A DNA stretch of 64,000 bases from Branchiostoma floridae (Eukaryota; Chordata; Leptocardii; Amphioxiformes; Branchiostomatidae): positions 25,464,212 to 25,528,211 of the forward strand of contig NC_049985.1 of the NCBI RefSeq assembly GCF_000003815.2. Direction: 5' to 3'. Under the pieces are notes generated by a model. That model was not told where the DNA came from. It saw nothing but the letters and a program-made list of their open reading frames with translations, and made no database searches. This document shows, in pieces, positions 45,432 to 56,992 of the stretch. Every line of letters begins with the position of its first letter. Position 1 is the stretch's first letter. A program made the translations under genes and the position numbers.

Positions 45432-45776
45432 CTGTCAACATGCATGCATAATCAGAAGTGTGAACAAGTTTCTATTGCTTGCACAGATGCTACCTTTTGT
45501 GGTAGCCATGGCTGAATATGTTTGTTTACTTTAAACATAATCTATTAGTATCATTGTTTTTTTCTTGTAACGGCAAACATTTGACACTTAAGTTTCCAAT
45601 TCCAAATTTCAAATTCAGGGGGTGTTCAGAAAAAAATCATAATTTGATTTGACAATGATTTGTACATAACAACTTTTAAGTTATTAAATGCAGGCTTCAG
45701 TAACCAATAATAAAACAATGTAGACACTAAGATTAGACCACTTCCCTGATAGGAAGACTTGTCTGTTCCAGTGAAA

Positions 45777-47918
45777 ATGGCTGGCAAAGAGTCAGAAGCT
45801 GATCTAGAAGAAGATGACAGTGACGAAAACCCCAGGTATGTCAATCAAGGCTAGACTTCCAGGTAACTGTATTTTCTAGATTACAGTATGCACCCCGATT
45901 AATGTGTGCACCCCTGATTTGAGGCAGGTAAGAGGCAAATCTGTTGGACTGAAACGTAAAATAGTACAAAACTCTTAAAAGTCTACTGATCTTGAACACA
46001 TTTTGAACCAGTGCTGTTGTCTTCTCTTTTCCCTGGATTATTTTGCATAACTCAAGGACTTTCATACAAATTTGTCTTTGCCTTAATTTGTAAAAATATT
46101 AATAATTTTACATGCTGACATTGTCTCTACAAGCTTGAGAACTGTCTTCCACAAGTTAAAAATTATATCACTAAGAGTCAGAGTAGAAGAAATGTTGTAT
46201 ATGGAGTATGTAAAGTTTTGTGCTCTTTCCTAGAACTGTAGCACCACCTTCCTCTATTTGATGTCCTTTCTCACTTATCCATGCTGTCATAGCCGTCAAG
46301 TAAAATTTGCACCCCAACTTTGGTAAGATCTTGCAGAACCTTTTTGGATTTTGAAAAGTGTGAACTCTTTTCGAGAAAATACAATGTATGCAATGTACAG
46401 TTTCAGTGTACAAAATGCAAAAGTTACTCAAGCAATCAGTTACATTGTGTAAGGAGATTTTTCAGACAGCATCCACTATCTATTGTCAGTTATTGGGAAA
46501 AATAGCAAGTATTATCACTGTGGAAAGATAGCGAATGCTGTTTGAAATGTCTGTTTACAAAGCTCATTCAGTTGCTTGAGTAATTTTTGCATTGTGCAAA
46601 ATCACAGGATTTCTCCAAAAGCAGCAAAGGAAAAGAACAGTAAAGTAGAGGTCATATCAAAGAGTTCAAGTAGGAAGCAGGAAGAGACAAGGATCCAGGT
46701 TTTGTCCAGAGCCTGTGATGAGAAAGAAAAATCAAATAAGCCAGAGTCCGAGAAAGCCCAGAAGGTGGCAGAAGATGAAAAGGTGAATACACCTTACGAG
46801 ACAAGGATTAGAGTAAAAAGACAGAAAATAATGAAAGAAGGAGTAGAAAAAAGCAGAACATCCCCAGCTTGCAAGGAGCAAGAGTTGATCATGGATACTT
46901 CTGAGGAAGAAGAAACCAAATGTGAGGAAGTCAACAAAGTTGGGATTGCAGATGGGGATGCTGAAGAGCAAGACAAAAACAAGAGACTAACTGATGATGT
47001 TGAGTGCCTGAGCTCCAGGGTAGGGGATGTTGGAAGAACATTGGAGTTAAAAGTGAGTAGTGACAGACAAGAGTCATCTGAAGCTGGCACGAGTGAAGAT
47101 CAGAAAAAGCAAAGTAATGCTGACATTAGAACAGAAAATGGACCAATGAGGATGAGGAAACAGAGCGTAAGAGATGCTGATGATGTAACAGAGAATGGAC
47201 CAATGAGGAGAAGAGAACTGAGTGTCAGACATGATGATGCTGTAACAGAGGATGGACCAATGAGGAGGAGGGAACTGAGTGTAAGAGATGATGATGATGT
47301 AACAGAGAATGAACCAATGAGGAGGAGGGAACTGAGTGTAAGAGATGCTGATGATGTAACAGAGAATGAACCAATGAGGAGGAGAGAACTGAGTGTCAGA
47401 CATGATGATGCTGTAACAGAGGATGGACCAATGAGGAGGAGGGAACTGAGTGTAAGAGATACTGATGATGTAACAGAGAATGGACCAGTGAGGATGAGGA
47501 AACAGAATTTAAGAGATGCTGAGGTTGTGACAGATGATGGACCAATCGCAAAGAGGATCAGGACAAGATTAGGTGCAGTAAGAGAGGCTGAGGAAGAGAC
47601 TGCAGAAGGAAGTGTAACCAGGGTGGGAGATGGAAGAGGAAACCAACAAGTCAAAGGTGAGTTTGGTAAAAAAATTCCTTGTCCTTTTCTGAGGTGGTAC
47701 TATATTTGTATGTTGAATGTCTGAGCTCATTTAGTTGGTATGTCCATCCCAGTTGGGGAAGGAGGTGATATGACTACAAGACCCCCATGGAGAGATGGCC
47801 GCCGCCGTCGGTGCAGAACCAAGTACTCCAAGGAACAGCTGATGGCCATGGAGGAGCTGTTCATGAAGAACAGGTGAGGCAGATTATTACCTTCAGGAAA
47901 AATGGAGGTGTTGTTTTT

Positions 47919-47954
<36 letters not shown>

Positions 47955-50900
47955 TGTTTCTGGATATTCATTGTCATCATAACAAATAAGAACCTCTGGA
48001 TGGTAATGATATTTGGAATTGGGATAGGGGTTGGGAAGACAAAAGTCAAGGTCAATTATGGGAACCCCTGGTGTGTGACCACCTGTTTTTGTGCCATGGT
48101 CCAGATATTTTGGTTGCAGATACCTTATGATGTAAGGAAAAGGTTGTTTAGGTTTTGGCCCCCTGCAGCTTTCTCTGGAACTGCAGGGGCATTTTTGTAA
48201 ACAAAAACATTTCAAGGGGGCTAACTAAAGGAACGACAAATTTCCCTGGGATTCAGTATGCAGGTAGTGGCACAAATATGTGCACAATGGCATGCAGATA
48301 ATGCAAATTGGGACTAATGTGCATGATTAATTAGTAAGGTCTGTAATTCTACAGACTGTTTTCCATAATTAGCAACTTTATGCATATAAAATTTATTAAT
48401 CGTGGCAGATAAAACATTACCAATGCAAATAGGAGATTTAGTCTACTTAAAATAATTGATGTGCCATAATTGATAGTGGTAACTGGTTCGTGCTTTTGCA
48501 ATGGATCACAGAAATGCAAATTCCATACTGGTTGCTGTGTAATGGAAAAGGGAGCCTTATTAACTATTGTTATTAGCTACGGCCGCGTGGCGCGTTGGTA
48601 CACCCGATCCCTCGATCTCGGAAGTTAAGCAACGCGACGGTCCGGACAGTGCTTGGATGGGAGACCAACCAAGGACGTCCGGATTGCTGTAGCCTCACGA
48701 AGCTTTCCACGAAATCGTCTTCCGGGAGGGACGTAAAACGGGGGTCCCGTGCTCGAGGAGGTGCCTCAACCACGTTAATCAGCCTCATTACTCATAATGG
48801 GTACCTACTGGCTGGCAAAATACACCTGGTGATTATTATTATTATGTTGCAATCAGGTACCCAGACATTGTTGAGCGAGAGGACTTGGCTGAAAGGATTG
48901 GGTTAACAGAGGACAGGATCCAGGTAAGCACACCATCATAGTAACTGTAGCTATAGAATTGATTTGAATCCATTTGTATGTAAAACATTCATTTAAGAGT
49001 CTGTCATACACTAAGCATCCAAAGATTTGACAGATCCTGCAACAAATTTCATAGATAAGGGACAATTTTTTTTAAGAATCTGAGTGTATGGTTATTGTAT
49101 AAATCACACTTTTACATATTGCATCATATTTCAATTATCAAACAGTGGATCACACAAATCTAGTTTTGGTCACTGTACATACAGAACTTTGCTCAAAAGA
49201 TCAGTTGCTCAGCGATCACCATCTTGTGAAAAGGTGACCTAAACATGTCATGTATGTTTTGTACTTTCGTTATAATGACAGGCATGTCTGTTCAACAGGT
49301 GTGGTTCCAGAACAGACGGTCTCGATGGCGCGCTCGTGAGAGAAAGATGCAGAAGGCAGCCGAGGGTGTGGCAGCCAGGTGTTCCCAGTCTGCTTCTAAC
49401 GCCGAGGTTCCCAGCGACAGCGCTGGTGCCACCTCTCAGCCTGCACGCCCCCTACCAGTTCTCATTATTCCTGCAGCTGGATTCCCCATGATGCAGCAAT
49501 ACTTCTCTGCCATGTCATCTGGTAATGTTACTGATGGTGCTAAAGATCACAGGTCTACAGGTACACAATCTGTATTGACACAACAGAAGTACACTGTTCT
49601 TACCTTTATGATTCAGGTCTACAAATGTCAAAGTTGTATATATTTGAACGCTTTTTTCTTGTCAGTACCTTTCCTTCAGCATGACTTCTAGCCCATGACG
49701 ATAAGAGATTGTGTGACACAGGCTACCTTTTCTTTGATGCAGGCATGCCCATGGTGCTGCAGTGTCCACCAGCTGATCATTCCCAGCATGCACAAGGGGC
49801 TGCCCCAACTACCTCTTCCAACTCTAGTGCTGAAGTTTCCAATATCACTACATCTTCAGCCACAAAACCAGCTAGCAATTCTACTACATCGTCCACAGTC
49901 ACAAGACCAAGGACTATCGCACCTAAGTTGGATCCACAGAAGCTACCATTCCCATACACCATCGGCTTTGCCTACTTTCCCTCACAAGGTGCTGGGACGA
50001 AGGGACTAGCCAACAGAGAGAACCAGACAGTCAGTGCAAGCTTGGTGATACCTGCTAACCAAGGTCAACTGGGAAGCGTTCAAGGTCATAGAGGTGGCGG
50101 GCCAGGTCCGACTCTCTCTCCCTTACTGCGAGCTGTAGAGTCTGAGCTTCAAGCGAAGAATGTCCCAGTGTCGGTGGCCCCTACCACTCCAAGAAATGTT
50201 GCAAAGAACAGGAACGCTTCAAAGGAGGCCTGCAGCAGCTCCATGCAGTTGAGAAGCAGGAGTGTCAGGCCGATTGCTCCGATGCCCACAGGAAGCAGAA
50301 CTACGCAGAGGAGGCACTCGACAGGGGCCAGATATCCCCTACCAGCTGACGATCCACAGGAACCGACTGTTGGAGATGGAATAGCTAGAAAAACTCAGGT
50401 AGAAAGCATGGTCATGAGTCAAAGTGTGACTCCACTCTCTGCCACAAGGCATAGAAGCAGCATCACTGGACAAAGGGAGGGATTTTCTCAGATTGACAAT
50501 CATCCTTCCACCAGCATGTTAACGTCCCTTGGAACAGGATTTACAAGGATCGACCACAGTGGTCGGATCCATGCCCAACACTCTCACGAGAGCAGTCCCG
50601 CGTCACCCGTTCCTTTCCAACCCATCCAGCGCAGAAGGTCCAGGACATTCTCAGAAGGAAGTGGGGGCTGCGTCCCAACCGGGTGTTTCCTGTCAAAAGC
50701 ATATGCACAGTCGAGGAGCGAAGGTGCTGGGGAAGCAGACAGCACCCTACTGACAGGTATGAGGAGACCTGCGTCCCTTCAAATCCCTCAGCCACAGAGA
50801 CAAGGTTCGTCATCCTCATGCAGGGTGAAGAAGATGTCTGACAACCAGGGGGTCATTCTGGAAGACCGCAGCTCGACAGAGATATTTCGTGTTCCACCGA

Positions 50901-53003
50901 GGCGTAGAGCAAACAGTCTGACCCAACCAGTGTTCAGACAGGACGCCACGCCGACTTTGAAAGCTCCAGCTATTCCTGTGAGTTATGGACAGTCTGTTGC
51001 AAGAGGGAGTAGGATGCCTCAAGCACTGTTTGAAGACATGCATTCTCCACCTCCTAGGGCAAGGGTTGCATCTCTAAGTGATATCCTACCTTGCACTAGA
51101 CAGAACAGAGACAAGCACACATCTGTATTCCAGAATGAGAGATCTGATGACCAGCCAATGCATAGTGTTCCCTCAGCTGCATCAACAGTCCCTCCGGTGT
51201 CTGATGTGATCTCCCTTGCCTTCCGAACAGTCAACAGCCCGGCACAAAGTGCTCCAAAATATGTAGGGAGCATTCCCCATGCCACTGTAACTAGGAACGA
51301 CATTTCAGGAAGACTTGAAACTGGTCCTATTGCTGCAAATAAACATAGCCCAAGACCACTGTTGCAAGGAAAAAGGGATGAGAGTGATGACATAGTTTTC
51401 ATGGGAAAAGTCAGTAGCCAAAACAAACCAGAGGTGGAGCAACAAGACAGCGTAGACAGAAACAATCCCAACTTTGTGGTACTGGAGAGCAGTGATGCTC
51501 CCCATGCAGTTTTAAACCATGAAGAGCTCACTTCTTGCACAGACATGGTGGAGAGAGGACACGACGGCAACAACAACCTGTCTCCCCTTCGGCAGATCAA
51601 AAATGTTGTTGACAGTATCGACAAGCCTGATGTTGTGACTGTTCACGAGACTGTACCTCCGCAAGACCACCAGCAACCCTACCCCAGCACCCAGCAAGAC
51701 GAACACGGGCATGTAAACACGTTCACAGGTCTTTTGGTTGGAGCGGACACAACGAGCGGTGGTGTGACCAATGACACCATTGCTGCGAGTGAGGTGAACG
51801 GCAGGAGGATGCCTGAGACGTGCGGGCAGGTTGTCTCTCAGGAACAGGTGCCAGCTGAAGCATGGATGGAGGAGAATCCTAACTCCTCCGCTAGTAGCAT
51901 CTATGAGACCCCCCGCACTGCTTCGTCAAGGTTCATACAAGTGCCGAATCAGCATCAACCATATACCTCTAGTCATACCAGCTGGAGGTCAGACACTCTG
52001 CCGAACAGGTCCGACGTCGTCCCGGTTGCATTTGCTCCGACAATGTCGCACGCTAACCAACAGTGCCTGTACACCGGCACAACCTCCTTTCAAAATCAGA
52101 GTCATCACGGTGCCACCGGTTCATACGGTCGTATGGTTCAGCCATGGGGTGGCGACCCTGCCCAAACACAGCAGCAAGGGGCCGGTAACATCACCATGAA
52201 CGCGTTATTCCTGTGGCAACAGAACATCAATCTTGCCCAGCAGGTGTCACTCACAAACATCCTGGCCAGACACAACCCCTTCCCTAAAACTCAGATGCTC
52301 CTCACCAACCCTCAGCCAGCCTCCATCCCAACAACCAATCACGTCTTAGGAACATCACACATGATGACTCCAACCAATGAGCAGAGCTCAACAGGAATGA
52401 CATCCCATCCTCCCACGGGGTTGGGAGCGACGCCCAGACCAGTAGGGGACTACTACACGTCTTCTAGCACCAAGCTCACGTATGTGAACAGCAACCGCAA
52501 CTGGTTCGGATTGAATGGCCAGGGACTGCCACCAACAGCTATACCTGGAGTACAGAGAATGGTGAGCGCATCCAACATATGACTAAGGTCACACCAATTC
52601 AATGCTAATTTCTTGAATTTATCAAGATATTGGTAGATTGCAATTAATAATATCAATATGAAAAAATGAGTCAAGTTTCAGGGAGTGATTAGTGCATGTT
52701 TTCACCCTTAAAAATTGAACAACTGTCATTTGAAGCACAAATAGACCAATCGCAGGTTGACAGTTAAATGCTCTGATTGTTCATCTATAAAGGCACCCAA
52801 TTTACAGTAATTGAGCAGAGACTAACAGTACATGTCAGTAATTACCAATGAATTGGTACTTGGCAGTACAATAATGCTTCAGCAAGACAGTAAATGCTGT
52901 CTGTAAAATGCCTTTAAAATTTTCTTACTTTTCGTTACAGAACAACCAAGGTATCCTGTCTGGGCAACTTTCAGCACAAGGGTTGCAGACTTTCCATAAG
53001 TGA
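45777..53003 (+). CDS. PRD-like class homeobox protein, very long (~1466 residues)
   Basis: Seven exons, all in phase: 45777-45835, 46608-47656, 47753-47873, 48857-48923, 49299-49521, 49743-52561, 52941-53003. The N-terminus is acidic (MAGKESEADLEEDDSDENP). Residues ~193-340 hold about eight copies of a 19-residue repeat (VTENGPMRRRELSVRDADD). The homeodomain is residues 387-446: RRRCRTKYSKEQL, NRYPDI, RIQVWFQNRRSRWR; Trp48, Phe49, Gln50, Asn51 and Arg53 are intact, Tyr replaces Phe8. Introns fall after positions 24 and 46; 46/47 is a recurrent PRD-class site. No paired domain is visible. The remaining ~1000 residues, mostly one exon, are Ser/Pro/Gln/Thr-rich. A sequence-specific DNA-binding regulator is expected. 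Exon 5 has a second in-phase donor at 49560 (+13 residues). I cannot name the orthologue; a lineage-specific amphioxus PRD gene is possible. Confidence 0.9.
46407..46605. repeat. Inverted pair of the TACTCAAGCAACTG family abutting a splice acceptor
   Basis: AATGCAAAAGTTACTCAAGC near 46417 is mirrored by TTGCTTGAGTAATTTTTGCA near 46572. The right arm runs to within a few bases of the acceptor of homeobox exon 2 (46607). Confidence 0.65.
47918..47952. repeat. (TG)n microsatellite
   Basis: About 16 TG units in homeobox intron 3. Confidence 0.95.
48576..48845 (+). mobile_element. 5S rRNA-headed SINE (SINE3-type)
   Basis: 48576-48694 is a near full-length 5S rRNA look-alike: GCTACGGCC start, CCCGATC, ATCTCGGAAGTTAAGC (A-box region), TGGATGGGAGACC (C box), GCTGTAGCCT end. 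A non-5S body follows (TTCCGGGAGGGACGTAAAAC, GGTCCCGTG) and an ATT-repeat tail. A 5S gene would end after the CT with a T run; the added body and tail mark a SINE. The pol III internal promoter looks intact. It lies in the intron splitting homeodomain positions 24/25, ending just before exon 4 (48857). Confidence 0.85.
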
Positions 53004-54530
53004 GATGACGTGTGGGAAATATTAGTCTTGGACTAAACTAAGTATTGTTTCCAAATTGAGGATTTGTTGCACATATCTTTTCTTACACTTAAAGAATTTT
53101 TCAACCATTACTCACTTGAGCTAAGTGCCTTTTCTAGCAAGCTACATGTATATCTTACAAGTACTTAAAGACCCTACAGAAAAATAAGTAACTATGAAAT
53201 TGTTGTTTATCTAGTTTCATTTACTGTTTATTCTCAGGGTCACCACAGTGTTAGGGTTGGACCTTCTTGTACTATGAAGGTGTCAAAACAATTGAGTGCC
53301 CATACATGCATACGGTGAGTGTTGGAACATAGGGGTGCCGGTACATTGAGGTTTCAGAACAAAGGGGTGTTGGAATATGGGGTGTTGTATATAGGAGCAC
53401 AATATAGGGGTTTTGGAACATTGATGTGTTGGTACATAACATAGGGGTGTCAGAACATAGGAGTGTCAAAATATTGGCTGGGTGTGTTGGAACTTGGAAC
53501 ATAGGGTTGTTGGTACGTATAGTGGTGTTGGAACATTTACCAGTCATGGCCTGATAACGAATATGACAAACCCTCACAAGAGGTGCATTATGCTTGTTTT
53601 CTATTGCTGCAGTTTTACGGTTGTAGTCAAATGACCTCAATTTTTGTTTGAGTTCTGTTCGTGCGACTCGCTTCCAATGTTCTGGAAGGACGTAAAGGGT
53701 TAAGTTAACCAGCAAACTTTTTGTTGCATTAAATTAGCAGCATTTGTTATGTTTTGTTTTGTTTGCCCCCAAAAGTTAGAGGGATATTGGACTTTGTTTA
53801 GATGTTGTTGCAAGATTATGATAAGATTTGGACGTGATCATGTTAATCAGGCAGTTTACCAATGATTTGTCTGATTATAACTTACAGATGGCCACAAAAT
53901 GAAAAGCGCCTCTGATAGGAATGAACATTATTTATCATCTTGATTTGAGATATTTTTCTATTTATTTTTTCAGTTATACATATGCCACTTGTTTCGTGGA
54001 CTTAACTTGAAAGTAACTGCATAAATTATAAATCATATAACTTTAACTAAGTATGCAATTGTTATGGATTATAAGCAGTTTATTGTAAAGTTTAAAGACT
54101 CAAAGTATATATATATTATAATATATTATGTATTATATTGTGTTGTGTTGTTAGTTCCAGATCTATATGAATTATATATTTTGCATCTAGGTGCAGATTA
54201 ATCATTGAAATTGTTTAAGCATGGAAGACAGAGTCTCTAATCAAAGACAATGAGTTTGTTACTTGAACTTTTGCTTCTTCAAGAATTGCATCTACATGCT
54301 AAAGGTAACAAAAAGCTCTAAGATGGATATTTATCACATATTGTTTGTTTTTTGAGTTAACAAACAAACAAACTTGCTTGCTGTACGGTAGGAACAAACT
54401 TTGGAGTCTCTCTCTAACCTCCTAGATTTGATTTATTGTATTCTTCATAGAGTTCAAATTGATTAATTTTGCAGTATGTATGACAAACCTACCAAGGATA
54501 GAATAAAGTTTTTCATTTCATAAAGTGAGG
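53004..54530 (+). other. Probable 3' UTR of the homeobox gene
   Basis: No exon-like frame. A minisatellite of GGGGTGTTGGAACATA-like units spans 53290-53540. The first convincing polyadenylation signal downstream is AATAAAGTTTTTCATTTCAT at 54502. Confidence 0.5.
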
Positions 54531-56900
54531 ACATGTATGTGTGAAGATATTGTAATTGTATGATTGTATATCAAGTGCCATTAATTTCAAAGGACTAGTA
54601 ATCCAAATCTAGTCTCTACCAGACTACAAGTGCTGGCCAAATTGTAATAGGCGAGTCTGGCCAAGTTATGAAAAAAGCCAGGTAGTAGTAGGAGTGAACT
54701 AGAAGTGAACTGACCGGCTATCAGATAGCTGGAAAGGCTGCAAAAATACTGACCGAAATCCCATATTTGGCCAAATTCTTTCTTTTTTCGTCCAGCTGAA
54801 ATGTCTGCTTGGAGACTAATTCGAACCCAGAATCTTTAAATTCTAATAATTTAAGTCACCAGCCCTGACAACTGTTGAAGACCACCCTAGCCTGCTTCTG
54901 AGAAGGTGAAAAAAAACACCTGAAAGCCAGCAATGGTCGTACAGTGTTTAAGACATGCTCAGCCCAGGACACAAACAAGTGCATTATCTCAGCTGGAGAT
55001 CAGTTGTGACGTCCTACCAGACGTAAGGACAAAGTAAATTTAGATACGGTGGCCCCATTGGAAAAATCAATAACAATAAAATCTTTATAGCGTTAACACT
55101 TGAAGCTTTTTCATATATCACACCAGTACACTATTATCTACCTGCAGATACATTAAAGTCAGAAAGAGTTATTTTTGGCTATTTTTTGGGGCTGCATTTC
55201 TTTTCTAATGGTACGCCCTTTCTTTGGGCTAATACCCTCCTACAAGCAGCCACAAGAAAAATAAGCCATCCGAAAAAGCAGTAGAAAAGAAGACAAACAA
55301 CAAAATTAACCCTGACTGATTTGAAGATACTAAAAGGGTCCACCTTGAATGGTCTGGAGAAAGAGACATTTGTGACTTTTAGAAGGAATGAAAATGGAAA
55401 GGAAGTGTGGAAATCTAGGAATGACTTTTGAAACAGCCAAAAGTACAAAATGTCTGCGCAATGTGTTCTGGCAATTGTTTACCTTACTTACATCGAAAAA
55501 TGATACAGTGTCGCATACCGAGAAAGTAGTTGGTTTCCTAGATTATGCAATGCAGGTATGATGATGATATAAACTGATTTGTGTATGACCTCTGCTTTCA
55601 TTCAGCCATATTTTCATTCTGTCATTTTGGGGTCACACAAATACACCTATTGACATGACCACAGTCATAAAGATGTTTTTGTTAGTAACGTAGACAGGTG
55701 TAATCTGGAGATGATAACAATCCCCATAACGGTGCACACACCAATTCTTCCGCGACAGGGGTCCGAGATAGTGCGCAACAAAAATGTGACGAAAGGGTCT
55801 CGAGGGTCCGTGTTTGAGATCAAATTTCTCATAATCTGCTGCGAAGTGGCATTTAATACTGGCATGGCTAAAAAGCGTAAGAAGTGATGTGTTTTTGGTG
55901 CAAATTGGTTTTTGGCCCGAGTGTCACGTCCTTGTATTTCTACGCGTTGGAAGTGATTCGCCCGTTGTCCCAGATTCCCCGTCCATATGCGGTCTGTGAG
56001 CCGTGTTGCTATGCCTCGCGCGTCGGGTTATTGTAAAAATCTCAGTGTTACAATTTTCTTTATTTTTTGCTTGATTAATCTTAGATGTATTCTCTTTCCG
56101 ACAATATCAGTCATTTTCATGACTAAAATATAGGTGATGGGTTTATTTCCACGTCAAAATACCCCTTTTTTTGCATACTTTTTTACGTGAAAAAAACTTT
56201 TCTCCCCCAAAAATTATGAAAAGTAGAGAGAGTGAAGAAACTGAAAACCGGCTGTTCTTATAGCTGGAGTGATACCCTTCATTCCCATATACGGCTTTTC
56301 TGCTTTAGATTTATTTTCTTGAAGAGACGACCTCTCGACTTGAGGGTGCCTCGATTTGAGACCCCAAATAAACTGGGGTGTGCACCGATAATTTTGTAAT
56401 GCAGAGACGACTCGGGTTTATTGTTTTCTGTCAAATTGAATGTTTCTTTCCTTCTTTTCATGCTCAATTTCATGCACTTTAAGTCTTAGTTAATCTTACT
56501 CATTATACTAATCCGATGTAGATTTTAATGAACACCTTTACCAGATGCTGTGATAACACAATAATTTTATGTGTTTTATGCATACATGAAAGGCATGTTG
56601 ATTTCAATAAAGTTAGATGTGATTTCAATAAAATAGACAAAACTGTGTGACCCGGCATGGATTTTGACCCAATAAAACTGAGAAATGACAAAACTGCACC
56701 ATCAGCATTTTATCTGGACTCTTCTGGGTAGGTGCGAGGAGGTTAAAGACCCCTTGGTGAGTGTGAAATACAAACACGACCCGTCCTTGTGCAAGCAAAC
56801 AAATCAGTGTGCGCCAATCAGTCAACACTAAGCTGGAGAAAACAATGGGGTATTAAATCATCAGGCCCCTTCTTGGAATAAATCAGTTTTGAAGCGTTCG
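54531..56900. other. Intergenic, nothing recognised
   Basis: AT-rich sequence with short frames only. The minus-strand frames at 55179-55448 and 55665-55865 have no family resemblance I can support. Confidence 0.5.
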
Positions 56901-56902
56901 GC

Positions 56903-56910
56903 TATATAAG
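56903..56910 (+). promoter_or_regulatory. TATA box of the HExxH protein gene
   Basis: TATATAAG lies 83 bp upstream of the ATG at 56993, leaving a 5' UTR of about 55-60 bases. Confidence 0.65.
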
Positions 56911-56992
56911 TCCGGTGTACGGTCAGCCGAGATCAAAAACAAGTTGTGGTCAGAACTCTGGGATTGTCCAATCTCCTGATCTGACCGTTACC

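Noticed and set aside
47074-47654. Long minus-strand frames opposite the homeobox gene
   Set aside because: Shadows of the 57-bp coding repeat on the plus strand.
47727-48215. 162-residue minus-strand frame
   Set aside because: Runs through a CA/TG microsatellite and across homeobox exon 3; no homology.
48576-48694. Functional 5S rRNA gene
   Set aside because: Continues directly into a SINE body and ATT tail with no terminator T-run, and it is a lone copy inside an intron.
55179-55448. 89-residue hydrophobic minus-strand frame
   Set aside because: Phe/Leu-rich because of T-rich DNA; no start, splice or family evidence.
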